Source of the DNA: an uncultured Piscinibacter sp.
Lineage (GTDB): Bacteria > Pseudomonadota > Gammaproteobacteria > Burkholderiales > Burkholderiaceae_C
Reading direction: 5' to 3'
DNA: 64,000 bases
Assembly: GCF_937952055.1 (NCBI RefSeq)
Contig: NZ_CALFYO010000021.1
Location: 558,001 to 622,000, forward strand
Below, one piece after another: positions 1-7,793 of this stretch. Under the pieces are notes generated by a model. The model ran no database searches. It was given only the letters and a program-made list of their open reading frames with translations, and had not been told where the DNA came from. The number at the start of each line of letters is the position of its first letter. Position 1 is the first letter of the stretch. Position numbers and translations under genes: made by a program.

Positions 1-1
1 C

Positions 2-1432
2 CGCGTGCTCGGGGCCGAGGTGACGATGGTCTCCCGCGCCGGCCATTCGGCGGACCTGTCGGGCCCGGTGATGACGCGCGCGCTGTGCCACTTCGACAAC
101 GCCTACTGGTTGGGCGACGTGGCGATGCACGGCTTCGCCGCCAGGACGAACACGCAGAGCAACACCGCCTTCCGCGGCTTCGGCGGTCCGCAGGGCGCGA
201 TCGCGATCGAGAACATCCTCGACTCGATCGCCCGCGCACTGGGCAAGGACCCGCTGGACGTGCGCCGGCTCAACTTCTACGGCCAGGGGCAATCGACGCC
301 CTACGGACAAGCGGTGCAGGACAACGTCATCCACGAGCTCGTCGCGGAGCTGGAGCGGACGAGCGACTACCGAGCGCGCCGCCAGGCCATCGCCGCGTTC
401 AACGCGGACAGCCCGCTGCTCAAGCGCGGCCTCGCGCTGACGCCGGTGAAGTTCGGCATCTCGTTCAACGTCAAGCACTTCAACCAGGCGGGCGCGCTGG
501 TGCACGTCTACAACGACGGCTCCATCCTGGTGAACCACGGTGGCACCGAGATGGGCCAGGGCCTGAACACCAAGGTGGCGCAGGTGGTGGCACAGGAACT
601 GGGCGTGGCCTTCGAGAGCGTGCGTGTCACCGCCACCGACACGCAGAAGGTGGCCAACACCTCGGCCACCGCCGCCTCCACCGGCAGCGACCTCAACGGC
701 AAGGCGGCACAGGACGCGGCGCGGCAGGTCCGCGAGCGGCTCGCCGCCTGCGCCGCGGCCCACCACGGCGGCGAGCCGGGCGCGGTGCGCTTCGCCGACG
801 GCAAGGTGCAGGTCAACGGCCGCACCCTTCCCTTCTCGGCACTGGTGGCGCAGGCCTACCAGGACCGCGTTCAGCTCTGGTCCGACGGCTTCTACGCCAC
901 GCCCGGGCTGAGCTGGGACCGCGAGACGCTCCAGGGCCGGCCCTTCTACTACTTCGCCTACGGCGCCGCGGTCAGCGAGGTGGTCGTCGACACCCTGACC
1001 GGCGAGTGGAAGCTGCTGCGCGCCGACGTGCTGCACGACGTCGGCCGCTCGCTCAACCCGGCGATCGACATCGGCCAGGTCGAGGGCGCCTTCATCCAGG
1101 GCATGGGCTGGCTGACGATGGAGGAACTGGTCTGGCACGCGCAGACGGGCAAGCTGCTGACGCACGCGCCGAGCACCTACAAGATCCCGACTGCCAACGA
1201 CTGTCCGGCAGACTTCCGCGTGCGCCTGTTCGAGAACGCCAACGCCGAGGACAGCATCCACCGCAGCAAGGCGGTGGGCGAACCGCCGCTGCTGCTGCCG
1301 TTCTCGGTCTTCTATGCCATCCGCGACGCCGTCTCCGCGGTGGGCGGGCACCGCGTCGACCCGCCGCTGTCGGCACCGGCGACCGGCGAATCCATCCTGC
1401 GCGCGATCACCGCCGTGCGGCAGGCCGACTGA
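2..1432 (+). CDS. xdhB: Xanthine dehydrogenase, molybdenum-binding large subunit (3' part, cut by window edge)
   Basis: The large subunit carries the molybdopterin cofactor and oxidises hypoxanthine and xanthine to urate in the cytoplasm. Only the last ~476 residues are present of the ~770-800 usual for the family; the frame is open to the window edge, so the gene starts upstream and the GTG at 5 is not its start. Visible motifs are FRGFGGPQG (cofactor binding, about residues 56-64 of the fragment), GTEMGQGLNTK, TSATAASTGSDLNG, and KAVGEPPLLL near the end, which holds the catalytic Glu. The stop codon lies 1 nt before the xdhC start, so the two are co-transcribed. It supplies urate to the puuD/uraH genes at 23-29 kb. 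Confidence 0.95.
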   Translation, partial: RVLGAEVTMVSRAGHSADLSGPVMTRALCHFDNAYWLGDVAMHGFAARTNTQSNTAFRGFGGPQGAIAIENILDSIARALGKDPLDVRRLNFYGQGQSTPYGQAVQDNVIHELVAELERTSDYRARRQAIAAFNADSPLLKRGLALTPVKFGISFNVKHFNQAGALVHVYNDGSILVNHGGTEMGQGLNTKVAQVVAQELGVAFESVRVTATDTQKVANTSATAASTGSDLNGKAAQDAARQVRERLAACAAAHHGGEPGAVRFADGKVQVNGRTLPFSALVAQAYQDRVQLWSDGFYATPGLSWDRETLQGRPFYYFAYGAAVSEVVVDTLTGEWKLLRADVLHDVGRSLNPAIDIGQVEGAFIQGMGWLTMEELVWHAQTGKLLTHAPSTYKIPTANDCPADFRVRLFENANAEDSIHRSKAVGEPPLLLPFSVFYAIRDAVSAVGGHRVDPPLSAPATGESILRAITAVRQAD

Positions 1433-1433
1433 G

Positions 1434-2300
1434 ATGGCGGACCTGCGCGACACCGCAGCGGCCTGGCTGTCCGCCGCCACCCCGGCCATCGTCGTCGAGG
1501 TCACCGAAGCACTCGGCTCGGCGCCGCGCGAGGCCGGCACGCGCATGCTGGTCGGCGCGAGCCGCTGCGAGGGCACGATCGGCGGCGGCCACCTGGAGCT
1601 GAAGGCGATCGAGCAGGCCCGCCGCATGCTGGCCGGCGGCGGCGGCGACGCCGCGCCGCAAGGCGCGCGCTACCCGCTCGGCCCGGCACTCGGCCAGTGC
1701 TGCGGCGGAGCGGTGACGCTCTCCTTCGCGCGGCTCGATGCGCAGGGGCTCGCCACCTGGCCGCCGGCCGCCCCGCGCTTCCACCTGCAGCTCTACGGCG
1801 CCGGGCATGTCGGTCGTGCGATCGTGCGTGCGCTCGCGCCGCTGCACGTGCGTGTCGACTGGATCGACGAGCGTGACGAGGAGTTCCCGCCCGACGCGGT
1901 GCTGCCGGCGCACACGCGCAAGGTCTGCGTCGACGCGATCGAGTCCGAGGTGACGCAGGCGCCGCGTGGCGCCTTCTACCTGGTGCTGACGCACCGCCAT
2001 GACCTGGACCTGCGCATCGGCGTGGCGATCCTGCGCCGCGGCGATTTCGGCTTCTTCGGCCTGATCGGCTCCGCGACGAAGCGCGCGCGATTCATCCATC
2101 GATTCGAGGCCATGGGCATCCCGCCGGCGGCGATCGCCCGCATGACCTGCCCGATCGGCGTGAACGGCATCTCGGGCAAGGAGCCCGAGGTCATCGCCGC
2201 CGCGGTGGCGGCGCAGCTACTGCAGGCGAGCCGCTGCGCCGAGGCTCAGTCGCCGGCGAGTGCGCGCAGCGCCGCGACGTCGAGCACCTTGACGGTGTAG
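1434..2300 (+). CDS. xdhC: Xanthine dehydrogenase accessory protein XdhC
   Basis: XdhC binds molybdenum cofactor and helps insert its sulfurated form into XdhB. The 288-residue product has the usual two-part layout: an N-terminal XdhC/CoxI segment with GTIGGGHLE (about residues 47-55), and a C-terminal Rossmann-like half with LYGAGHVGRAIV, GLIGSATKRARF and a CPIG motif near the end. The ATG at 1434 was chosen because it follows the xdhB stop directly; the same frame is open further upstream but overlaps xdhB. The 3' end overlaps the convergent Crp/Fnr gene by 55 bp. Confidence 0.95.
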   Translation: MADLRDTAAAWLSAATPAIVVEVTEALGSAPREAGTRMLVGASRCEGTIGGGHLELKAIEQARRMLAGGGGDAAPQGARYPLGPALGQCCGGAVTLSFARLDAQGLATWPPAAPRFHLQLYGAGHVGRAIVRALAPLHVRVDWIDERDEEFPPDAVLPAHTRKVCVDAIESEVTQAPRGAFYLVLTHRHDLDLRIGVAILRRGDFGFFGLIGSATKRARFIHRFEAMGIPPAAIARMTCPIGVNGISGKEPEVIAAAVAAQLLQASRCAEAQSPASARSAATSSTLTV

Positions 2301-2995
2301 CCGGCCACGTAGATCAGCCCCTTGCGGCTGAGCTGGCGCAGCAGCCGCGACAGCGTCTCCGGCGTGATGGCGAGTTGCGAGGCAATGTCGCGCTTGCGCT
2401 CGTTGAGCGACACCGTGATGGTCCCGTCGCTGGCCGTCTCGCTGGCGCAGCGCTGCAGCAGCCACGCCGCAAAGCGGCCCTCCGCGTCCTTGTGCATCAG
2501 GTCGTGCGTCGCCAGCGTGAGCGACTGCACCTGCTGCGCCAGGGTCAGCACCATGCGCCGGCCCAGCTCCGGATAGCGCTGCATCAGCATCTGCAGATCG
2601 GCACGCTGCAGCGTCACCAGCTGCACGTCGGACAGCGCCACGGCGTCCTGGGCCGGGTTGCTGCCCAGCCAGGCGCTGCTGGCGTCCAGCCAGCCCGGGC
2701 CCTGCACGCTGCGTTCGGGATGGAACGCGCCGTCGGCGGAGGCACTGCCCAGCGCCGCGTCGCCACGCGCCAGCAGGCACAGTTCCCGCGACGGCTCACG
2801 GGCCGAGACGAGCAGGCTGCCGGCCGGCAGCTCACGCGTCTGCGCGATCTCCTGCAACGCCGCGACGATCTCGGCCGGCAGCGCCTGCGGGCCGAGCACC
2901 GCCGACCAGAAGGCGGCGCCACCCGCCGCAGGAGCCGGGTTCGCGCCCGGCACGACACGACGCGGCCGCAACACGCGGACGGGCCGCGCGTTCAT
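2246..2995 (-). CDS. Crp/Fnr-family transcriptional regulator
   Basis: A 249-residue regulator. The N-terminal two thirds fit a cyclic-nucleotide-binding-like beta barrel and dimer helix (ELPAGSLLVSAREPS, PELGRRMVLTLAQQV). The C-terminal winged helix reads KRDIASQLAITPETLSRLL, the standard Crp/Fnr recognition region. No N-terminal cysteine cluster is visible, so an Fe-S oxygen sensor of the Fnr kind is unlikely; the ligand is unknown. The ATG at 2995 was preferred, but a TTG at 3058 in the same frame would add 21 residues. It is convergent with xdhC, and an Fnr-like box lies about 90 bp upstream. Confidence 0.85.
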   Translation of the reverse strand: MNARPVRVLRPRRVVPGANPAPAAGGAAFWSAVLGPQALPAEIVAALQEIAQTRELPAGSLLVSAREPSRELCLLARGDAALGSASADGAFHPERSVQGPGWLDASSAWLGSNPAQDAVALSDVQLVTLQRADLQMLMQRYPELGRRMVLTLAQQVQSLTLATHDLMHKDAEGRFAAWLLQRCASETASDGTITVSLNERKRDIASQLAITPETLSRLLRQLSRKGLIYVAGYTVKVLDVAALRALAGD

Positions 2996-3084
2996 GCCGC
3001 TGGTGGTGATGTGGGTGTCCAAGCCATGTCCCCGGATGTGGTTCTCGATGAACCGCAATGTGTCCGAGCCCCTTGACGACCGTC

Positions 3085-3098
3085 TTGCGGTGGATCAA
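3085..3098. promoter_or_regulatory. Fnr/Dnr-like box upstream of the Crp/Fnr gene
   Basis: The 14 bp TTGCG-GTGG-ATCAA match the TTGAT-N4-ATCAA consensus of Fnr/Dnr regulators, perfectly in one half-site and in three of five bases in the other. The site lies between the Crp/Fnr gene and the 3' end of glxR copy 1, about 90 bp from the chosen start, so autoregulation is possible. This is one site found by eye. Confidence 0.35.
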
Positions 3099-3148
3099 AA
3101 GGCCTCCGGGGCCCGGGCGTCCGATCCAGCGGACTTGAGCCACCTCAG

Positions 3149-4027
3149 TCAGGCCAGTTCGTGCCCCGCGAGCAGCTCGAGCGCCCTGACCAGCGCCGAA
3201 TGGTCGAGCTCCTGCAGGCCGTGGGCGGCGCAGGCCTGCATCAGCTGCGCCGCCTGCGCCGTGCCCGGCAGGGCCACCCCCAGCGCCTTCGCCCCCTGCA
3301 GCGCCAGGTTCAGGTCCTTCTGGTGCAGCCCGATGCGGAACCCCGGATTGAAGGTCCTCTTGATCATCCGCTCGCCGTGCACCTCCAGGATGCGGCTGGC
3401 CGCAAACCCGCCCATCAGCGCCTGCCTGACCTTGCCCGGGTCCGCCCCCGCCTTGCTCGCGAACACCAGCGCCTCGCCCACCGCCGCAATGTTCAGCGCC
3501 ACGATGATCTGGTTGGCCACCTTCGTCGTCTGACCGTCGCCGTTGCCGCCCACCCTCGTGATGTTCTTGCCCATCAGCTCGAACAGCGGCAGCACCCGCT
3601 CGAACGCCGCCTCGGGGCCGCCCACCATGATGGTCAGGCTCGCCGCCTTGGCGCCCACTTCGCCGCCGGACACCGGCGCGTCCAGGTAGTCGCAGCCCAG
3701 CTCGTTGATGCGCCTGGCAAAGGCCTTCGTCTCGATCGGCGAGATCGAGCTCATGTCCACCACCGTCTTGCCCTTGCTCAGCCCCGCCGCCACCCCCTGC
3801 TCGCCGAACAGCACCTTCTCCACGTCCGGCGTGTCCGGAACCATCGTGAAAATCACGTCGGCGCGCTCGGCCACGCCGCGCGGGCTGGTGCACTGCGTCG
3901 CGCTGCTGGCGGCGATCTCCGCATGCACCTTGCTGCGCGTGTAGACGAAGAGCTGGTGGCCGGCCTTGATGAGGTGCATCGCCATCGGCGCGCCCATGAT
4001 GCCCAGGCCGATGAATCCGATCTTCAT
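3149..4027 (-). CDS. glxR: Tartronate semialdehyde reductase (2-hydroxy-3-oxopropionate reductase), copy 1
   Basis: Reduces tartronate semialdehyde to D-glycerate with NAD(P)H. The 292-residue length is normal. The N-terminal Rossmann motif GFIGLGIMGAPMA, the DAPVSGG substrate motif and the catalytic lysine segment GQTTKVANQ are intact. It is last in a minus-strand set with an HpaI-type aldolase and a 2-hydroxyacid dehydrogenase, the order expected for hexarate catabolism (garL/garR type). Bases 3180-4025 recur in glxR copy 2, so the two proteins differ only at the extreme N-terminus and in the last dozen residues (here ending ELLAGHELA). This points to recent gene conversion or duplication. 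Confidence 0.93.
   Translation of the reverse strand: MKIGFIGLGIMGAPMAMHLIKAGHQLFVYTRSKVHAEIAASSATQCTSPRGVAERADVIFTMVPDTPDVEKVLFGEQGVAAGLSKGKTVVDMSSISPIETKAFARRINELGCDYLDAPVSGGEVGAKAASLTIMVGGPEAAFERVLPLFELMGKNITRVGGNGDGQTTKVANQIIVALNIAAVGEALVFASKAGADPGKVRQALMGGFAASRILEVHGERMIKRTFNPGFRIGLHQKDLNLALQGAKALGVALPGTAQAAQLMQACAAHGLQELDHSALVRALELLAGHELA
3180..4025 (-). repeat. 846-bp direct repeat, copy A (inside glxR copy 1)
   Basis: Compared base by base, this block matches 9141-9986 with a constant offset of 5961 and no mismatch that I could find. Identity stops abruptly at both ends within the coding sequence. Both copies are on the same strand, so unequal recombination would delete or duplicate the 5.1 kb between them. 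Confidence 0.95.
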
Positions 4028-4041
4028 GGCAGTGTCCTCGT

Positions 4042-4803
4042 TCAGCGCTGGCGCATTTCGGCCAGCAGTTGTTGGCTTCCGGCCGCGAGCAGCCGGGCGT
4101 CGGAGCTCACCGTGACGAAGCGGAAGCCCTTGGCCACGCGCGCCCGGGCCACGTCGGGCCGGCCGTTGTGGATGCCGGCCTTCACGCCATGCGCCTGCGC
4201 GTGCGCCAGGATGTGCTCGATGGCCTGCGCCACCTTCGGCTCGACGTCGTCGAAGGTCGGCTTGCAGCCCAGCGCCAGCGACAGGTCCGACGGCCCAATG
4301 TAGATCGCGTCCAGCCCTTCCACCGACAGGATGGCGTCGAGGTTGTCCAGCGCCTGCGCCGTCTCGATCATCGCGAAGCGCACGATGGTGTCGTTCGCCT
4401 TCGTCGGGTAGTCGGCACCACCGTAGAGCAGCGCGCGCACCGGGCCGAAGCTGCGTGTGCCCTTCGGTGCGTAGCTGGTGCAGGCGACGAAGCGCTGCGC
4501 CTCCTCGCGGGTGTTGACCATCGGGCAGATCACACCGTAGGCCCCGGCGTCCAGCGTCTTCATGAGGATGCCGGGCTCCAGCCAGGGCACGCGCACGATC
4601 GGCACGGTGGCGGTGGTCGAGATGGCCTGCAGCATCGTGACCATGGCCTGGTAGTCGACCACGCCGTGCTGCAGGTCGATGGTCAACGTGTCCCAGCCCT
4701 GGTGGGCCATGGTCTCGGCGGAGAAGCTGTTGGCGATGGCCAGCCAGCCGTTCACGGCGGCCTGGTCGTTCGCCCACAGGGCGCGCAGTCGGTTCTCTCT
4801 CAT
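4042..4803 (-). CDS. HpcH/HpaI-family aldolase (GarL-like)
   Basis: A 253-residue class II aldolase of the HpcH/HpaI family, which cleaves 2-keto-3-deoxy acids into pyruvate (or oxaloacetate) and an aldehyde. Family marks are IDLQHGVVDYQ (active-site His, residues ~43-53), the metal-binding Glu in FAMIETAQ (~140) and the metal-binding Asp in IYIGPSDLSLALG (~170). Downstream glxR (15 bp away) makes 5-keto-4-deoxyglucarate a plausible substrate, giving tartronate semialdehyde for GlxR. A 4-hydroxy-2-oxoacid substrate is possible too. The gene lies 10 bp after the hydroxyacid dehydrogenase, in one operon. Confidence 0.85.
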   Translation of the reverse strand: MRENRLRALWANDQAAVNGWLAIANSFSAETMAHQGWDTLTIDLQHGVVDYQAMVTMLQAISTTATVPIVRVPWLEPGILMKTLDAGAYGVICPMVNTREEAQRFVACTSYAPKGTRSFGPVRALLYGGADYPTKANDTIVRFAMIETAQALDNLDAILSVEGLDAIYIGPSDLSLALGCKPTFDDVEPKVAQAIEHILAHAQAHGVKAGIHNGRPDVARARVAKGFRFVTVSSDARLLAAGSQQLLAEMRQR

Positions 4804-4813
4804 CGGGTGTCCT

Positions 4814-5770
4814 TCAGGGAAGCGGGGCGGGCGAGACCATGCGGCCGTCGCGGAAGAAGCCTTGCAGGTTGTCGAACACGCGGTCGGCCATGGCCTGGCG
4901 CGTCTCCTCGGTACCGCTGGCGATGTGCGGCAGCAGCACCGTGTTGTCGAGCTCGAACAGCGCGCGCGGCACGTTCGGTTCGTTCTCGAACACGTCCAGC
5001 GCGGCGCCGGCGATGCGTCCGTCCTGCAGGGCGCGCACCAGCGCCGCCTCGTCGATCACCGAACCGCGCGCCACGTTGACGAGGAAACCGCGTGGCCCCA
5101 GCGCCTCGAGCACGGCGGCATTGATCAGGTGCCTGGTGGCGGCGCCGCCTGCGGTGATGACGACGAGGTAGTCGCACCAGCTTGCCAGCTCGACCAGCGA
5201 GGGCTCGTGCGGCCAGGCCACGCCCTCGACCGGCCGGCGGCTGTGGTAACGGATGTCCATCTCGAAGCCGGCGGCGCGCCTGGCGATCGTCTGCCCGATG
5301 CGGCCCAGGCCGACGATGCCCAGCTTCGCGCCGCTGACCTTGCGCGCCAGCGGAAAGCTTTTCGCCCCCGGCGTGGTCCAGCCGCCGCGGCGCACGAAGC
5401 GATCCGCCTCGCTGACGCGCCGGCCGATGTCGAGCATCAGCGCCATCGCGAGGTCGGCCACGCAGTCGTTCAGCACGTCCGGCGTGTAGCCCACCGCGAT
5501 GCCACGCGCCTTGGCGGCGGCGAGGTCGAGCTTGTCCAGGCCGACACCGAAGCTGGAGACGACGCGCAGCTTCGTCAGCCTGTCCAGCATGTCGGCCGTG
5601 TAGCCGACGCCCGCCGAGGTGACGAAGCCCTCGAACTCGCCGCCGCGCGCGGCGAGGAAGGCGGCCGGGTCGGCCTGCTCGGCGAGCAGCACGGTGTCGA
5701 ACTCGGCGGCCAGGCGCGCCTCGAGCGAGGGCAGCAGCCGGCCCGCCTGCAGGATGCGATGTTTCTTCAC
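4814..5770 (-). CDS. D-isomer-specific 2-hydroxyacid dehydrogenase (GyaR/hydroxypyruvate reductase-like)
   Basis: NAD(P)-dependent reduction of a 2-ketoacid such as glyoxylate or hydroxypyruvate is expected. The 318-residue product has the Rossmann motif GIVGLGRIGQTIARRA (about 145-160), the substrate Arg in VNVARGSVIDEAALV and the catalytic His in LLPHIASGTEETR. The GTG at 5770 was chosen because a GAGAAAGG ribosome site precedes it and the family N-terminus begins near there; the open frame extends 17 codons further. It starts 8 bp after the stop of the truncated Bug gene and belongs with the aldolase and glxR. Confidence 0.85.
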   Translation of the reverse strand: MKKHRILQAGRLLPSLEARLAAEFDTVLLAEQADPAAFLAARGGEFEGFVTSAGVGYTADMLDRLTKLRVVSSFGVGLDKLDLAAAKARGIAVGYTPDVLNDCVADLAMALMLDIGRRVSEADRFVRRGGWTTPGAKSFPLARKVSGAKLGIVGLGRIGQTIARRAAGFEMDIRYHSRRPVEGVAWPHEPSLVELASWCDYLVVITAGGAATRHLINAAVLEALGPRGFLVNVARGSVIDEAALVRALQDGRIAGAALDVFENEPNVPRALFELDNTVLLPHIASGTEETRQAMADRVFDNLQGFFRDGRMVSPAPLP

Positions 5771-5778
5771 GGCCTTTC

Positions 5779-6256
5779 TCAGTCGATCTTCACGCCGCCT
5801 TGCGCGACGACGGCCGCCCAATTCTTGCGCTCGCGCTCGAAGAAGGTGGCGAATTCGGGGGGCGTCATCGTGTGGACCTCGGCACCTTGCGACACCAGTC
5901 GCTCGCGCACTTCGGGCGTGCGAATGATGCGGGTCAGCTCGGCCGCGAGGCGGCTCACCACCGCCGGTGGCGTCGCAGCCGGCACCAGCACGCCCTGCCA
6001 GGTGCCCGATTCGAAGCCCCTCACGCCCTGCTCGGCGATGGTCGGCACCTGGGCCAGCAGCGGCACGCGCGTGGCCTTGGAGACGCCCAGCACCTTCAGC
6101 TTGCCCGACTGCACGTGCGGCAGCGTGGCCAGCATGCCGTTTATCAGCACATGCGTCTGCCCCGCGACGGTGTCACCGATCGCCTGTCCGCCACCCTTGT
6201 AGGGGATGTAGGTCCACTCTGCCTGGGTCGCCTTTTCCACCGCCACGCCGGCCATC
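5779..6256 (-). pseudogene. Bug/TctC-family tricarboxylate-binding receptor, C-terminal half only
   Basis: About 155 residues match the C-terminal half of periplasmic Bug receptors: YIPYKGGGQAIGDTVAGQ, VQSGKLKVLGV, VPTIAEQGVRGFESGTW, and the tail EFATFFERERKNW. The usual ~320-residue protein has a signal peptide and an N-terminal lobe; both are missing because homology stops near 6250, where plus-strand dehydratase sequence begins. The right-hand limit given is approximate. Without a signal peptide the fragment cannot work as a receptor. Its 3' end is intact and 8 bp from the dehydrogenase start, as expected of a former first gene of that operon. Confidence 0.8.
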
Positions 6257-6571
6257 GACTTCGTCTGCGGAACATTGCAGCTCGCCGCCGGCATGAACCT
6301 GCACATCTTCACCACGGGGCGCGGCACCCCCTACGGCCTGGCCGAATGCCCGGTGCTCAAGGTGGCCACGCGCAGCGATCTGGCACGGCACTGGCACGAC
6401 CTGATGGACCTCGACGCCGGCCGCATCGCCAGCGGCGAGAAGAGCATCGAGGACGTCGGCTGGGAACTGTTCCACCGCCTGCTGGCGGTGGCCAGCGGCG
6501 AGCGCACCTGGGCCGAGCGGCACCGGCTGCACAACGCGCTGGTGCTGTTCAATCCGGCGCCGGTGACGTGA
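6240..6571 (+). pseudogene. GarD/UxaA-type sugar-acid dehydratase, C-terminal fragment
   Basis: The last ~100 residues of a galactarate/altronate dehydratase-like protein are present on the plus strand: HIFTTGRGTPYG, CPVLKVATRSDL, DLDAGRIASGEKS, and the tail ELFHRLLAVASGERT. The full enzyme is about 400-520 residues, so the 5' four fifths are missing. The left limit is approximate; the frame is open to a TAG near 6211, and AIDFVCGTLQLAAG still looks native. The missing upstream part would lie where the minus-strand Bug fragment now sits. It ends 10 bp before the convergent GGDEF gene. Confidence 0.7.
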
Positions 6572-6581
6572 ACGTACCCTC

Positions 6582-7754
6582 TCAGTGCACGTCCGCCTCC
6601 AGTGCGCTCGCCGCCACGACGCGGTCGCGGCCCGCCGCCTTGGCGGCATAGAGCGCACGGTCGGCCTCCGCCCAGCAGCGCTCCCAGGCGGACCGATCGG
6701 GGCAGCGGTGCGAGATGCCGATGCTGACCGTGCAGCGCATCGGCGACCTTGCGCCCGGCACCCGGATGTCGAGCTTGCGAACGCCCACGAGCAGCCGCTC
6801 GGCCAGTGCCCGCACCACGCCGTCGTCGGCGGCCACGCAGCCGACGAGGAACTCCTCGCCGCCCACGCGCGCGATGAAGTCGCTGGCCCGCACGTTGGCC
6901 GACAGCGACGCCGCGACCTCGCGCAGCACGTGGTCGCCGGCGGCATGGCCGAGGCTGTCGTTGATGCGCTTGAAGTGGTCGATGTCGACCTGCAGCAGTG
7001 TCACGGGCCTGGACTCGCGCGCAGCGAAATGGCGCGTCACCACCTCGTCCAGCCCGTTGCGGTTGAGCAGCCGCGTCAGGGCATCGCGCGAGGCCAGTTC
7101 CGCGAGTTGCGCATTCAGGCGCACGAACACCATCCACACCAGGATGAGGCCGAGCATCACCGCCGCGAGCGAAGCGTAGCCGTAGTAGATCTGCGCGAAC
7201 AGGCCGTCGTAGAGCATCTCGGGGCCGAACCCGACGACCGACAGTCCGCGCGCCACCGTCAGTGCGGCAAGCACGCCCATCACCAGGGTCAGCACGCGCA
7301 GCGGCGGACCGAGGGCCGGATGCTGGCGCGAGCGTGAGCGCATCGACTCGCCGGCCAGCGTGCCGTAGATCAGGCCCAGACCGACGTTGAGCAGCGCGTG
7401 CCGGCCGACCGGGCCCCAGTGCCACACCGCCAGGCCGTGCAGCGCGGCGAAGCCGAGCAGCAGGCCCGCCAGCAAGGGCCAGCGCCCGGGCGCGCGGCCG
7501 AGGAACTGGCGCAGGCCGGAGACGAACAGCAGCGCGGCCATCACCATCGCCGTGTCGAGCGGCAGCGCCCACGCGTCGGGCAGGTGCCGCGCCGATGCCA
7601 GCCGCCCCAGGTAGGCCAGGCCGAACAGCACCGCACCGACGGCCCAGCGGTTCACGCCGCTGCGCGGCGGCATGCCACGACCCATGAGCCAATACAAGCC
7701 GCCCGAGCAGATCAGGTGGATCGCGAGGATGATGATGACGGTGCGGGGATCCAT
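6582..7754 (-). CDS. Membrane-bound diguanylate cyclase (GGDEF protein)
   Basis: Makes cyclic di-GMP from two GTP. The product has about 390 residues. The first ~230 are very hydrophobic and form several membrane helices (IIILAIHLICSGGLYWLMG, AVMLGLILVWMVFV). A GGDEF domain follows: DALTRLLNRNG, VDIDHFKRINDSLGH, and the active-site GGEEF. An intact product-inhibition site RASD lies five residues before GGEEF. The ATG at 7754 is used, but an in-frame ATG at 7778 adds 8 residues; neither has a strong ribosome site. No EAL domain is present. It is unrelated to the metabolic genes around it. Confidence 0.9.
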   Translation of the reverse strand: MDPRTVIIILAIHLICSGGLYWLMGRGMPPRSGVNRWAVGAVLFGLAYLGRLASARHLPDAWALPLDTAMVMAALLFVSGLRQFLGRAPGRWPLLAGLLLGFAALHGLAVWHWGPVGRHALLNVGLGLIYGTLAGESMRSRSRQHPALGPPLRVLTLVMGVLAALTVARGLSVVGFGPEMLYDGLFAQIYYGYASLAAVMLGLILVWMVFVRLNAQLAELASRDALTRLLNRNGLDEVVTRHFAARESRPVTLLQVDIDHFKRINDSLGHAAGDHVLREVAASLSANVRASDFIARVGGEEFLVGCVAADDGVVRALAERLLVGVRKLDIRVPGARSPMRCTVSIGISHRCPDRSAWERCWAEADRALYAAKAAGRDRVVAASALEADVH

Positions 7755-7793
7755 GGCGCTGCGCTGCGGCCGCGCCATTATCCGGGCAGGCCG

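Noticed and set aside
5..1432. GTG at position 5 as the start of xdhB
   Set aside because: The protein is cut by the window edge; the frame is open to base 2 and homology begins mid-protein.
2832..3893. Long minus-strand open frame across glxR copy 1 and the Crp gene start
   Set aside because: Arg/Gly/Ala-rich shadow translation; the real genes lie in other frames.
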